Assembly (NCBI RefSeq): GCF_003675385.1
Contig: NZ_RCWZ01000003.1
Coordinates: 372,001-436,000, forward strand
Length of the DNA stretch: 64,000 bases
Source of the DNA: Mucilaginibacter kameinonensis
Lineage (GTDB): Bacteria > Bacteroidota > Bacteroidia > Sphingobacteriales > Sphingobacteriaceae
Direction: 5' to 3'
A program made the translations under genes and the position numbers. The notes under the pieces are model-generated. The model made no database searches. It worked only from the letters and a program-made list of their open reading frames with translations, and had not been told where the DNA came from. Every line of letters starts with the position of its first letter. Within the stretch, counting starts at the first letter, position 1. Shown here in pieces: positions 45,055-54,871 of this stretch.

Positions 45055-46694
45055 AAGATTTATTTAAAGACCCCGATCTTTGGCGGCAAAAACGCGATCA
45101 GCTACCGGTTGATGCTGAAGCTCAAAGCGGATGGCAGGAAATGCAATCTATCCTTGATAAGCATTTACCTTTGCTACCTTTAGCTACCGCTCCACATGCT
45201 TCAAAAGTGGCAAAAGCCATAAAAGCTATTAAGGCGATGAAAGCTACATCGATATTAATAGCCTCGCTAACTGTGGCCACAGTTAGCGGCACAGTCATTT
45301 ATATTGTTAAAACCAGGCAACATCAAAATACATCTCACCATCAGCCCCAAAAACACAGGCAAGCAATAGGCAAAGACAGTTTAAATATCGTTATGACTAT
45401 TGACTCAATAGACCTCAATACCAAAACTGATAGCTTATACGCCTCACAAAAATTAACACCATCCATCAATAAAACAGACAGCAATAATAGCGTAACAATT
45501 GCGGCCCAGGTCAATAGCAACAATATTAATCACGGAAGCGTAGCTTTAAAAAACAATAAATCGGCGATAAACCAGCAAGTAGCTAACGGTAGTAATACAC
45601 AGGCAAACTCAACCTTATCGCTAAATCATAATAGTACTGGTTATCTAACTTCGGGAAATTACCGAAGTAATCACTTACAAGTATCCGCAGAGAACGCGAT
45701 TTCCCAAAAAGGCACAAATTCAAGCTCCAATGGTACATCTGAGGAAAGTTCATCGGATGAGGTAACGCGGAATAGCAATTCTGCAAATAACAACGTTATG
45801 CTGCTTTCAGCCAATAAAACCAGCATGGCCCAATTATTCGAGATGAACAATAATTCGTTCATTAAGCCTCAGATATTCTCTAATCAGCCCCTATCAAAAT
45901 TTGTAATAACTGATGCTTATAGAGCAGTCCGGGGCAGCGCTAATCAAATCAAAAACTCAAACAATAAAAACAAAGCAAATAAAAATCCATCAGCAAAAAA
46001 CGGCAAAGCAAAAGGTGCTAAAATCACATCGTCAAGGCCGTTATCGGCCGTATTCGCTAATATGGACTGGGGATTTTTATTAGGTGCCAATACTTCCGGA
46101 AGCTTTACACCAGGTTCGCAAAACAGGAATATCTATGGTAGTTTCCCTATTGATATTTATCCCGGGCTATTTGGTACCTATCATTTAAACGATAAATGGG
46201 CCATAAACGCGCAGGTACGATTTTTAACGCCGCTTAATCTGGGTGGCTCATATGACAATAAGAGTTTCAGCCAAGTTGATTCTGCACAATTTGTCAAAGT
46301 AACCGATTCACGAAAAGCTTATTTTGTAAATGTGCCCATCCACGTGATGTACAAGATCAACAACAATATCAGCATAAAAGGCGGACCAGTTATTAATCTC
46401 CCTATTAAACAAATCAATAGCAACACCAGTTTGCAGCGGCTGGACATGAATCTTGACACTATATACTTTGCTAATGCCCAAAACAAAATAAAGACAACCA
46501 GGTACGATCAAAAAATAAACTTCGGCTTATCGGGCGGCGTAAGCGTTCAGTTTAACAGGTTACTATTTGAGGCTGTGTATCAAAAAAGCCTTAACGGATA
46601 CCAGGTTATTTCTGATTTTGGTAACTATAAAACCAATCCCGGAACGTTGCAGTTTAGTGTTGGCTTTAAGTTAAATGGTTCAAAGCATCATTAA
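45051..46694 (+). CDS. Inner-membrane-anchored protein with C-terminal beta-barrel (possible anti-sigma partner)
   Basis: A 547-residue protein with unusual topology. Residues 1-62 are polar and lack a signal peptide (DPDLWRQKRDQLPVD...). One hydrophobic helix spans about 63-87 (ATSILIASLTVATVSGTVIYIV). A long Asn/Ser/Lys-rich low-complexity stretch covers about 90-330. From MDWGFLLGAN (about 339) to the end it has the alternating, aromatic-rich strands of a PorT-like outer-membrane beta-barrel, ending in FSVGFKLNG. It is translationally coupled to the ECF sigma gene, so the N-terminal part may hold the sigma factor. One chain reaching from cytoplasm to outer membrane is inferred, not proven. 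Confidence 0.75.
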   Translation: MKDLFKDPDLWRQKRDQLPVDAEAQSGWQEMQSILDKHLPLLPLATAPHASKVAKAIKAIKAMKATSILIASLTVATVSGTVIYIVKTRQHQNTSHHQPQKHRQAIGKDSLNIVMTIDSIDLNTKTDSLYASQKLTPSINKTDSNNSVTIAAQVNSNNINHGSVALKNNKSAINQQVANGSNTQANSTLSLNHNSTGYLTSGNYRSNHLQVSAENAISQKGTNSSSNGTSEESSSDEVTRNSNSANNNVMLLSANKTSMAQLFEMNNNSFIKPQIFSNQPLSKFVITDAYRAVRGSANQIKNSNNKNKANKNPSAKNGKAKGAKITSSRPLSAVFANMDWGFLLGANTSGSFTPGSQNRNIYGSFPIDIYPGLFGTYHLNDKWAINAQVRFLTPLNLGGSYDNKSFSQVDSAQFVKVTDSRKAYFVNVPIHVMYKINNNISIKGGPVINLPIKQINSNTSLQRLDMNLDTIYFANAQNKIKTTRYDQKINFGLSGGVSVQFNRLLFEAVYQKSLNGYQVISDFGNYKTNPGTLQFSVGFKLNGSKHH

Positions 46695-46787
46695 AATACC
46701 ATTTTTAAAAATTGATTCAGCATGCAAAGCCGTATCCATACTTAAGATAAAAACTATCATTATCTTGCCTCCATAATTTTCAACCGG

Positions 46788-47495
46788 ATGCTTGAACAGT
46801 ATGATCTGCATAATTTACTGGTAATTGATATTGAAACTGTACCGCAGTACAGCAGTCACGAACAGCTACCCGAAAATCTGCAGGTTTTATGGGAACTAAA
46901 AACCCGGCATCAGCGCAAAGACGAACCTGCCGATGTTCACTACGAGCGTGCCGGGATCTGGGCCGAGTTTGGTAAAATAGTTTGCATTTCCGCCGGGATT
47001 TTTACAGCAGGAAAGAACGTAGGTTTGCGGGTGAAGTCGTTTGCATCGCACGATGAAAAAGAATTGTTGACCAAGTTTTCGAACCTGTTGTTCAGTCAGC
47101 CCGCTAACCTCGTTTTGTGTGCCCATAACGGTAAGGAGTTTGACTTCCCATATATCTGCCGCAGACTGTTAGTAAATGGTATGCCCTTTCCGCAGCAACT
47201 GCAAATAGCGGGCAAAAAGCCCTGGGAGGTTGCCCATTTAGATACCATGGAGCTTTGGAAATTTGGCGATCACAAACATTATACATCCTTAAACCTGCTC
47301 ACTACTATTTTTAATATTCCAACCTCCAAGGATGATATTGACGGCAGCGATGTAGGTCGTGTTTACTGGCATGAAAACCAGTTGGAACGTATTTGCACGT
47401 ATTGCCAAAAGGATGTGGTTGCAACAGCACAATTGCTGAGGCGTTACCGGGGCGAAGAATTGATTCCCGACGAATTTATAACCGTTGTAGGCTGA
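46788..47495 (+). CDS. Predicted 3'-5' exonuclease (PolB-like exonuclease fold)
   Basis: A 235-residue DEDD-type exonuclease related to the proofreading domain of family B polymerases. ExoI motif: LVIDIET (acidic D and E). ExoII: LCAHNGKEFDFPYI. ExoIII: YCQKDVVATAQLL. These place the catalytic acids for two-metal DNA or RNA hydrolysis. The role in the cell is not known; DNA repair is likely. The stop overlaps the start of the ABC ATPase gene by one base. Confidence 0.88.
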   Translation: MLEQYDLHNLLVIDIETVPQYSSHEQLPENLQVLWELKTRHQRKDEPADVHYERAGIWAEFGKIVCISAGIFTAGKNVGLRVKSFASHDEKELLTKFSNLLFSQPANLVLCAHNGKEFDFPYICRRLLVNGMPFPQQLQIAGKKPWEVAHLDTMELWKFGDHKHYTSLNLLTTIFNIPTSKDDIDGSDVGRVYWHENQLERICTYCQKDVVATAQLLRRYRGEELIPDEFITVVG

Positions 47496-49192
47496 TGCTT
47501 AAAGTAAACGATCTGTCGGTTAGTTTTAAGAATGGTAAAAGCCAGTTCGAGGCCGTAAAGGGAATTTCCTTTACGCTTGATAAGGGCGAAACCATTGGCA
47601 TTGTAGGCGAATCCGGGTCCGGCAAATCTGTAACTTCCCTTGCGTTGATGCGCTTGCTGAATGAAGATCAGGCTGTAATAAACGGCTCTGTGCTTTTAAA
47701 TGGAGTCTGTCTGTGCAGGTTATCTGAAAATGAGATGCAGCAGGTACGCGGCAACCAGGTGGCCATGATCTTCCAGGAACCGATGACATCGCTTAACCCG
47801 GTACTTACCTGCGGTTTTCAACTTACTGAAGCCATCCGGCTGCATTTGGGTGTAACAAAAGCCGAAGCAAAACAAAGAACTATTGATTTGTTCAAGGAAG
47901 TTCAGCTGCCCCGGCCGGAAGCTATATTTGACAGCTATCCCCACCAAATTTCAGGCGGACAAAAACAACGGGTAATGATTGCCATGGCTTTGGCCTGTAA
48001 CCCTGAGATACTGATTGCCGATGAACCTACCACCGCCCTTGACGTTACGGTACAAAAAACCATTATCGAGCTCCTGCACAAGCTTAAGGCCGAAAGGCAC
48101 ATGAGCCTTATCTTTATATCGCATGATTTAGGCGTGATCAGGGAAATTGCCGACAGGGTTTTGGTGATGTATAAAGGCGAAATTGTGGAAGAAGCTACCG
48201 TAGATGAGCTTTTTGCCAGCCCTAAACATCCATACACCAAAGGCTTACTGGCCTGTCGCCCTACCCCTCAGCAGCATTTAAAAAAGCTGCCTGTTGTAGC
48301 CGATTTCCTGGACGAAGGAAAACCCGCAGTGACTATTGAAAGCATCAGGGAGTTATACTATTATCCGGATATCGAAATTGCTGCAAGAAAACGTCGGTTA
48401 TATGCGCAACAGCCGCTGCTAAAGGCCGAAAAACTAAATACATGGTTCCCTACGGATACAGGCCTGTTTAAACGGAAAGACCACGTTGTAAAAGCAGTAA
48501 ACAACGTAAGCTTTGATGTATATCCGGGCGAGACTTTAGGGCTGGTCGGCGAATCTGGATGTGGCAAAACTACCTTAGGCCGAAGTATTTTAAGATTGAT
48601 AGAACCTACGTCGGGCAAGGTTTCTTTTGAAGGAACCGATCTTCGCGGGCTTAAAAAGAATGAGTTGAGACAGATCAGGAAAGATATCCAGATTATTTTT
48701 CAGGATCCTTATTCATCATTAAATCCTAAGCTTACCGTTGGGCAATCGCTTATGGAACCTTTACAGGTACACCAGTTTTACAGCAATGATGCCACTCGCA
48801 AACGTAAAGTGCTTGAGTTGCTTGAACGGGTTAACCTGCAACCAGCGCACTTTAACCGTTATCCACATGAATTTTCGGGCGGGCAACGGCAGCGGATCGT
48901 GATAGCGCGGGCCCTGGCACTTCAGCCCAAGTTCATCATTTGTGACGAATCTGTTTCGGCGCTTGATGTATCAGTGCAGGCCCAGGTACTCAACCTGATT
49001 CGCGAGTTGCAGGATGAACTTAAGCTTACTTACATTTTCATCTCCCACGACCTGGCTGTGATCAAGCATATTTCCGACCGGATGATGGTTATGAACAAGG
49101 GAGAAATAGTTGAAACAGGCTATCCTGATGATATATATTACCGACCTAAAGAAGAATACACCAAAAGATTGATCGCCTCGATACCGGGTTGA
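47495..49192 (+). CDS. Tandem ABC ATPase of dipeptide/oligopeptide type
   Basis: A 565-residue protein with two fused ABC domains, like a DppD-DppF (YejF-like) fusion. First domain: [36 protein letters not shown]. Second domain (from about 300): [36 protein letters not shown]. The [20 protein letters not shown] forms are diagnostic of peptide transporters. I start at the ATG at 47495, overlapping the exonuclease stop; an upstream in-frame ATG would run through that gene. No permease or binding-protein genes are adjacent, so partners must be encoded elsewhere. Confidence 0.92.
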   Translation: MLKVNDLSVSFKNGKSQFEAVKGISFTLDKGETIGIVGESGSGKSVTSLALMRLLNEDQAVINGSVLLNGVCLCRLSENEMQQVRGNQVAMIFQEPMTSLNPVLTCGFQLTEAIRLHLGVTKAEAKQRTIDLFKEVQLPRPEAIFDSYPHQISGGQKQRVMIAMALACNPEILIADEPTTALDVTVQKTIIELLHKLKAERHMSLIFISHDLGVIREIADRVLVMYKGEIVEEATVDELFASPKHPYTKGLLACRPTPQQHLKKLPVVADFLDEGKPAVTIESIRELYYYPDIEIAARKRRLYAQQPLLKAEKLNTWFPTDTGLFKRKDHVVKAVNNVSFDVYPGETLGLVGESGCGKTTLGRSILRLIEPTSGKVSFEGTDLRGLKKNELRQIRKDIQIIFQDPYSSLNPKLTVGQSLMEPLQVHQFYSNDATRKRKVLELLERVNLQPAHFNRYPHEFSGGQRQRIVIARALALQPKFIICDESVSALDVSVQAQVLNLIRELQDELKLTYIFISHDLAVIKHISDRMMVMNKGEIVETGYPDDIYYRPKEEYTKRLIASIPG

Positions 49193-49246
49193 TAAAACGG
49201 AGTATACTCCTCACTAATTGAATCAATCCGGCACTTCAAAATTCAG

Positions 49247-49254
49247 TATCTTTG
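49247..49254 (+). promoter_or_regulatory. Possible -7 promoter element of rnr
   Basis: TATCTTTG matches the Bacteroidota -7 consensus TAnnTTTG 17 bases before the rnr start. No TTG at the usual spacing was found. Confidence 0.4.
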
Positions 49255-49270
49255 ATGCAAATACTATCCT

Positions 49271-51409
49271 ATGTCTAAACGTAAGAAAAACAACTCTTCT
49301 ATACACCAAGTACTTACCCAAATGGTACTTGATATATTTGAACAAAACGGCAATACGCCACTCAACTATAAACAGGTTTCTGCTAAACTAAACGTTCGTG
49401 ATTCCGAAGCGCGTGAGATCATCTATGAAATCTTAAAAGATGAGGTCAAAAAATCAGTACTCAAAGAAATTTCCCCGGGCAAATTTCAGCTGCTTGAACT
49501 TAAAACCTTTATTGAAGGTGTGGTAGACCTTACCAATGATGGCTCGGCTTTCATCGTCACCGACGACGAATTTGAGAGCGACATTTTTATTGCTCCCCGC
49601 AAACTCCGCACCGCGCTTAATGGCGACCGTGTTAAGGTTTACGTATATGCCAAAAGTAAAGGCAAACATAAAGAGGGCGAAGTTATTGAGATCATCCATC
49701 GTGCTAAAATGGAGTTTACCGGCGTGGTTAAACTTTCCGAGCGCTATGCATTCTTCATTCCCGACGACCGCAAGATGATGCACGATATTTTTATCCCCAT
49801 CTCCGAGTTGAACGGTGCTAAAAATGGCATCAAAGCCGTTGCCGAAATTACCGACTGGCCAACAGAAGCTAAAAACCCTATCGGCCGTATCAAACATGTG
49901 TTAGGCGCACAGGGCGAAAACGATACGGAAATGAATGCCATCCTGGCCGAATATGGTTTTCCGTTATCATTCCCCGCCGAAGTAGAACATGATGCCGAAG
50001 AAATTCCAGACGTGATCACTCCCGAAGAAATTGCCAAACGCCGCGATTTCCGTAACATTACCACTTTTACCATCGATCCATTTGACGCCAAGGATTTTGA
50101 CGATGCCCTATCCTATCGCGTACTGGAAAACGGCAATTACGAAGTTGGCGTTCACATTGCCGATGTATCACATTATATCATCCCTGACTCGGCTTTGGAT
50201 AAAGAAGCTTTGGACAGGGCAACTTCGGTTTACCTTGTTGACAGGGTGATCCCGATGCTTCCCGAAAGATTATCAAACGGTCTTTGCTCCCTTCGCCCTA
50301 AAGAAGAAAAGCTTTGCTTTTCGGCGGTGTTTGAGTTGGACGAGAATGCCAACATCGTTACCGAATGGTATGGTAAAACCGTCATTTACTCTGATAGGCG
50401 TTTCACTTATGAAGAGGTCCAAGAGGTAATAGAAACCGGCGAAGGCGACTTTAAGGAAGAAATATTTAAGTTAAACGCGTTAGCTTATAAACTTCGCGAG
50501 CGCAAGTTTAAAAACGGCGCTATTAGCTTTGAAACTACCGAGGTTAAATTCAAACTTAATGAAACCGGTAAACCAATTGGAGTGTATGTAAAAGAGCGTA
50601 AAGACGCCCATAAACTCATTGAAGATTTCATGTTGCTGGCCAACCGTAAGGTAGCCGAGCATGTAAGCAAAATGGGTAAAGGCAAACACAAATACACTTT
50701 TGTTTATCGCGTACATGATTCGCCTAAGCCCGACGCTCTGGCTAATTTTGCACAGTTTGCCGCAAGGTTTGGGTATAAGATCAACACGAAATCTGACAAG
50801 GAAACTGCTAAATCACTTAATTATCTGATGGAAGATGTTGAGGGTAAAAAAGAACAGAACGTATTAACGCACCTTGCCATACGCTCTATGGCCAAAGCTG
50901 TATATACTACTAAAAGCAGCAGCCACTACGGTTTGGCCTTTGATCATTACACACATTTTACTTCACCAATCCGCCGTTACCCGGATGTGATGGTACACAG
51001 GTTGCTGTTCCATTATTTAAATGGCGGACAGTCGGCCAATGCCGAGTTTTATGAAAAACTGTGCTCGCACAGCTCTTTAATGGAGAAAAAAGCGGCAGAT
51101 GCAGAACGATCTTCAGTAAAATATAAACAAGCTGAGTATCTTCGCGACCAGGTTGGCAACATCTTTATGGGTATCATATCAGGTGTTACAGAATGGGGCA
51201 TGTATGTAGAGATCATCGAAAACAAGTGCGAAGGCATGATCCGCCTGCGCGATATTTCAGACGATTTTTATACTTTGGACGAGAAAAACTACGCCATCAT
51301 TGGCCAGCGTAAAAAGAAGATCTATCAATTGGGCGATGAAGTCAAGATCAAAGTAAAACAAGTTGATCTGACCAAGAAGCAGATAGATTTTATATTGGTA
51401 CAGGATTGA
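49271..51409 (+). CDS. rnr: Ribonuclease R
   Basis: A 712-residue processive 3'-5' exoribonuclease. Order of domains: N-terminal winged helix (about 8-65), two cold-shock OB domains (about 80-240), the RNB catalytic domain (about 255-585) with TIDPFDAKDFDDAL carrying the catalytic aspartates and YTHFTSPIRRYPD, and a C-terminal S1 domain (about 630-712, GIISGVTEWGMYVEI). It degrades structured RNA. The usual long lysine-rich tail of the enterobacterial enzyme is absent. Confidence 0.95.
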   Translation: MSKRKKNNSSIHQVLTQMVLDIFEQNGNTPLNYKQVSAKLNVRDSEAREIIYEILKDEVKKSVLKEISPGKFQLLELKTFIEGVVDLTNDGSAFIVTDDEFESDIFIAPRKLRTALNGDRVKVYVYAKSKGKHKEGEVIEIIHRAKMEFTGVVKLSERYAFFIPDDRKMMHDIFIPISELNGAKNGIKAVAEITDWPTEAKNPIGRIKHVLGAQGENDTEMNAILAEYGFPLSFPAEVEHDAEEIPDVITPEEIAKRRDFRNITTFTIDPFDAKDFDDALSYRVLENGNYEVGVHIADVSHYIIPDSALDKEALDRATSVYLVDRVIPMLPERLSNGLCSLRPKEEKLCFSAVFELDENANIVTEWYGKTVIYSDRRFTYEEVQEVIETGEGDFKEEIFKLNALAYKLRERKFKNGAISFETTEVKFKLNETGKPIGVYVKERKDAHKLIEDFMLLANRKVAEHVSKMGKGKHKYTFVYRVHDSPKPDALANFAQFAARFGYKINTKSDKETAKSLNYLMEDVEGKKEQNVLTHLAIRSMAKAVYTTKSSSHYGLAFDHYTHFTSPIRRYPDVMVHRLLFHYLNGGQSANAEFYEKLCSHSSLMEKKAADAERSSVKYKQAEYLRDQVGNIFMGIISGVTEWGMYVEIIENKCEGMIRLRDISDDFYTLDEKNYAIIGQRKKKIYQLGDEVKIKVKQVDLTKKQIDFILVQD

Positions 51410-51415
51410 TAAATT

Positions 51416-51500
51416 AACCTTGATTTACTTGATTTCAGGATTACCCGGTATGATTGGCAAATTCATATCAGGAAATCAAAGAATCAGGAAAATCAAGGTT
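51416..51500. repeat. Intergenic palindromic repeat element
   Basis: AACCTTGATTT (51416-51426) and AAATCAAGGTT (51490-51500) are perfect outer arms; TTGATTTC (51430-51437) and GAAATCAA nearer the centre form an inner pair. The whole 85-bp unit resembles a dispersed palindromic repeat I recall from Pedobacter and Mucilaginibacter intergenic regions. It fills most of the gap between rnr and the prenyl synthase gene. Confidence 0.7.
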
Positions 51501-51511
51501 CCACTTAAAAA

Positions 51512-52486
51512 ATGAAACAACTTACAGAGTTACAGTTACTGATAAATGATGCAGTTGGCAAACTAAGCTACCCGGCTTATCCTGCCGATTTGTATGAACC
51601 GATAAGCTATATTTTATCTATTGGCGGCAAACGCATGCGCCCGGCCCTGCTCCTGCTGGCTTGTGACCTTTTTGGCGGCGACGTTGAAAAGGCTATTGAA
51701 CCGGCATTGGCTATTGAGGTATTCCACAATTTCACGCTGATGCATGATGATATTATGGACAAAGCCCCTTTGCGCCGTGGCAAGGCAACCGTTCATGAAA
51801 AATGGAATGCCAATGTGGCTATCCTCTCGGGCGACGCCATGATGGTAGAGGCCAACCGAATGATGATGAAGGTTGACGACGCCATTTTACGTAAGGTGCT
51901 TGACGTTTTTAACGATACTGCCACCGGCGTTTGTGAAGGCCAGCAGATTGATATGAGCTTTGAACAACGTAACGACGTAAGTATTGAAGAGTACATCAAC
52001 ATGATCCGCCTTAAAACGGCGGTATTATTGGGAGGCACGTTAAAAATTGGTTCCATTGTTGGCGGGGCTGCTTCAACCGACGCAGACCTGATTGATGCGT
52101 TTGGTGTAAACCTGGGTATCGCGTTCCAGCTGCAGGACGATATATTAGATGTTTATGGCGATCCGGAAAAGTTTGGTAAACAGGTTGGCGGGGATATCAT
52201 CTCCAATAAAAAAACCTTTTTGCTGATCCGTGCGCTTGAACTGGCTAAAGGAGCTCAGGCACAAACGTTAAACCATTGGCTAAATGCCACCGAGTTTGAT
52301 AATGCAGAAAAGGTTAAGGCCATAACAGAGATTTACAACCAGCTCGATATCAGGCAGCATGCAGAAGAAGCCATGCAGACCTATGCCGAAAAATCCTTTG
52401 CTGCCCTTGATGCCATTAATTTACCCGAAGACCATAAACAATACCTTCGCGATTTTGCGGATGGTTTGCTGGTGAGGGAGAATTGA
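51512..52486 (+). CDS. Trans-polyprenyl diphosphate synthase
   Basis: A 324-residue isoprenoid synthase of the all-alpha trans-type. GGKRMRPALLLLA is the IPP-binding start; the first aspartate-rich motif is LMHDDIMDKAPLRRG and the second LQDDILDVYGD. It condenses allylic diphosphates with IPP, most likely giving a long chain for menaquinone. Chain length depends on residues before the first motif (FHNFTLMHDD has bulky and small residues mixed) and is not certain. Confidence 0.93.
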   Translation: MKQLTELQLLINDAVGKLSYPAYPADLYEPISYILSIGGKRMRPALLLLACDLFGGDVEKAIEPALAIEVFHNFTLMHDDIMDKAPLRRGKATVHEKWNANVAILSGDAMMVEANRMMMKVDDAILRKVLDVFNDTATGVCEGQQIDMSFEQRNDVSIEEYINMIRLKTAVLLGGTLKIGSIVGGAASTDADLIDAFGVNLGIAFQLQDDILDVYGDPEKFGKQVGGDIISNKKTFLLIRALELAKGAQAQTLNHWLNATEFDNAEKVKAITEIYNQLDIRQHAEEAMQTYAEKSFAALDAINLPEDHKQYLRDFADGLLVREN

Positions 52487-52499
52487 TTTATATTTAAGG

Positions 52500-52889
52500 A
52501 TGAAGAAACTTTTACCCATCCTTACCATCCTGATCTGTTCAATAAACGCGAATGCTCAAAAACTTACACCGCCACACTTTCGTGGTGGCGATAATGCTTT
52601 TCATAATTTTTTGAGCAAAAACTTAAAATGGCCTAAGGACGTCAGCAGTGGTGAAGGTATTGTTACCATAAGTTTTTTTGTTGAAAACGACGGCCGTTTA
52701 ACCGACCTGAAAGTGGTTAAAGGCATGACTGAGCCTTTTAATAAAGAGGCTTTAAGGGTTATCGCGTTATCGGAGAGATGGGTGCCGGCTATGCGTGATG
52801 GTCATTTTATCAAATCAAAATACTCGGTACCCATACAGTTTTTTACCATGCAGGCAGTACAAGTTTTAGATAGCACGAAAGCTAACTGA
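52500..52889 (+). CDS. Secreted TonB C-terminal-domain-like protein
   Basis: A 129-residue protein with a signal peptide (1-19, ending NANAQ) and a TonB_C-like domain: VTISFFVENDGRLTDLKVVKGMTEPFNKEALRVIALSERWVPAMRDGHFIKSKYSVPIQF. It lacks the N-terminal membrane anchor and proline-rich spacer of a real TonB. Such free periplasmic domains are common in Bacteroidota; their role is unknown. Located 13 bases after the prenyl synthase gene. Confidence 0.85.
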   Translation: MKKLLPILTILICSINANAQKLTPPHFRGGDNAFHNFLSKNLKWPKDVSSGEGIVTISFFVENDGRLTDLKVVKGMTEPFNKEALRVIALSERWVPAMRDGHFIKSKYSVPIQFFTMQAVQVLDSTKAN

Positions 52890-52952
52890 ATCATGGCTGA
52901 AACCTCCAAGCAAACATACCATTGGCATAAATTTCACGAAGGAGCAAAATAA

Positions 52953-54548
52953 ATGAAGAAATCGCTGCTAACCCTCTTTACTATTATTACACAGGCTGCA
53001 ATTTTACAGGCCCAAACCCTAACATCAGGAGGAAAACTAAAACCGGAACAAGCCATAATGGATGTGCGGCATTATACCATTTCGCTTGCTGTTAATCCTG
53101 TACAGAAAACCATTGATGGTTTTACTACCATTGATTTGATCATGGCAAAGCCTACTAAAGTTTTACTTTTTGATCTGTTAGATTCTTTGTCCATCACCAA
53201 GGTTTTGGTAAATGGTAAACAGGAATCTTTTGAATACAAAAACAACCTCATTACTATTAATACTGCTAAGGAACTACCTGCCGGTAAAGCAAGCGTAAAA
53301 GTAATTTATGGCGGCAAACCACACGTGGCAGTTCGCCCGCCCTGGGACGATGGTTTTATTTGGACGCGTGATTCAACCGGGCACCAGTGGATGGCCATTA
53401 CGGCCGAAGGTACCGGTGGTAAATTGTATTTCCCTTGTAAAGATCATCCTTCGGATGAGCCCAATGAAGGCGTGGATATGTTCATCACCGTCCCTAAAGA
53501 TCTGGTGGTTGCGGGCCCGGGTTTATTAAAGGGCGTAACCAAACAAAAAGAAACAGCAACATTTCACTGGCAAACCAAATACACTATCAACAATTATAGC
53601 ATAGTGTTTAATGCCGGTGATTATACCGTAGTAACCCGTCCGTACACTACTGTCGATGGGCATAACGTACCAATTCAATTTTATGTATTAAAGGAACATG
53701 CTGCCAAGGCCGAACACCATCTTGATATTTTTGTAAAGACTATCAAAGAACAGGAGAAATACTTTGGCGAATATCCCTGGGCAAAAGAAAAGATAGGCAT
53801 TGTTGAAACGCCTCACCTGGGTATGGAACACCAAACCATGAATGCCTATGGCGCTAAGTTCAGGTACACCAAAGTTGGCGGTGAAGATTATGATGGCCTG
53901 ATGCATCACGAATTTGGTCACGAATGGTGGGGAAACAAAGTTACCGCTAAGGATTGGGCCGATTACTGGATCCACGAAGGCATCTGTACTTACGGCGATG
54001 CCCTTTATGTACGGGAATTTGAAGGAGAGAAAGCTTATATCAAATTCTTCCAAAATTCCGCTTTATCATTCGGCAATAAAATACCTCTTGTTATCGGGAA
54101 AGATATCGATGAGGAATCGGCTTATAACGGTGATATCTATGGCAAAGGCGCGTTCTTTATGCATACGCTGAGATATATTATGGGCGACAGTACCTTCTTC
54201 CCTACCCTTAAAGGTTTCGTTACCGATCCGCGATATACCTACAGTAATTTGGCCAGTACCGATGACGTGATCCAATATTTCAGCAAAGCCGCAGGCCAGG
54301 ATCTAAAGCCGTTATTCGATCTGTATATTTATTCCATCAATAAACTGGAAGTACACGTAAAAGCCCAACGTGGCGATAAATACCAGGTTCAGCTATTAAA
54401 TATCGACATGCCATTGCCTATTGATATTACTGCAGATGGTATTACTAAACGATATACGCTTGATAAAAAGGGCATCACAATAACCAGCAAAACCATGCCG
54501 GTCATTGACCCGGATACCTTTTATCTGAAGAAATTGATTATTGAATAG
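52953..54548 (+). CDS. Secreted M1-family zinc metallopeptidase
   Basis: A 531-residue M1 (gluzincin) peptidase with a signal peptide (about 1-20, ending LQAQ). The N-terminal beta domain (about 30-210) is followed by a thermolysin-like domain with HEFGHEWWGNKV near residue 318 and the third zinc ligand Glu in WIHEG. The exopeptidase GxMEN motif reads GMEHQ, so the Asn that binds the peptide N-terminus is replaced. It is shorter than full aminopeptidase N because the large C-terminal helical domain is missing, like LTA4-hydrolase-like or short M1 forms. Substrate unknown. Confidence 0.92.
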   Translation: MKKSLLTLFTIITQAAILQAQTLTSGGKLKPEQAIMDVRHYTISLAVNPVQKTIDGFTTIDLIMAKPTKVLLFDLLDSLSITKVLVNGKQESFEYKNNLITINTAKELPAGKASVKVIYGGKPHVAVRPPWDDGFIWTRDSTGHQWMAITAEGTGGKLYFPCKDHPSDEPNEGVDMFITVPKDLVVAGPGLLKGVTKQKETATFHWQTKYTINNYSIVFNAGDYTVVTRPYTTVDGHNVPIQFYVLKEHAAKAEHHLDIFVKTIKEQEKYFGEYPWAKEKIGIVETPHLGMEHQTMNAYGAKFRYTKVGGEDYDGLMHHEFGHEWWGNKVTAKDWADYWIHEGICTYGDALYVREFEGEKAYIKFFQNSALSFGNKIPLVIGKDIDEESAYNGDIYGKGAFFMHTLRYIMGDSTFFPTLKGFVTDPRYTYSNLASTDDVIQYFSKAAGQDLKPLFDLYIYSINKLEVHVKAQRGDKYQVQLLNIDMPLPIDITADGITKRYTLDKKGITITSKTMPVIDPDTFYLKKLIIE

Positions 54549-54597
54549 AATCAGGTCTGCTTCGTAAAGCAATATTATAAACAAAAACGTCATTGCT

Positions 54598-54710
54598 GGT
54601 ACGAAGCAATCCCCGATAGCCAGAGCCACTCTGTATAGTTTGGGATTGCTTCGTACCCACCCATGACATGTTTCAAAATGGGTGTCATGCATCGACAAGC
54701 TCAGACCGAT
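54598..54710. repeat. Composite dispersed palindromic repeat
   Basis: GGTACGAAGCAATCCC (54598-54613) and GGGATTGCTTCGTACC (54642-54657) are perfect 16-bp inverted arms. Directly after lies a second small palindrome, CATGACA (54662-54668) and TGTCATG (54683-54689), and then an ATCGACAAGCTCAGACCGA-like stretch known from Bacteroidota repeats. A shorter copy of the first palindrome lies at 56281 in opposite orientation. Confidence 0.75.
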
Positions 54711-54813
54711 AGCCCTTTTTTCATTTCTTCTTCACAGGCCAACGGATTTAAATCACTCACAATGACTCTCTTTTAACTCTTTCAGGTCTTCTTGTTGAAA
54801 ATAATCACCAAAC

Positions 54814-54848
54814 AAAAAATCCCGATCAAAACCTGACCGGGATTTTTT
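54814..54848 (-). terminator. Terminator of the rplU-rpmA operon
   Basis: AAAAAATCCCG (54814-54824) pairs with CGGGATTTTTT (54838-54848). A and T tracts on both sides make it possibly bidirectional; it lies 23 bases after the rpmA stop. Confidence 0.85.
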
Positions 54849-54871
54849 ATATCCTAATATCTGTTAACTGA

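Noticed and set aside
47393..47494. Upstream in-frame start for the ABC ATPase
   Set aside because: It would run through the exonuclease gene, and the ABC domain starts normally right after the ATG at 47495.
54549..54871. Small gene in the gap after the M1 peptidase
   Set aside because: The gap is occupied by palindromic repeats and the rpmA terminator; the reverse frame there is a translation of repeat DNA.
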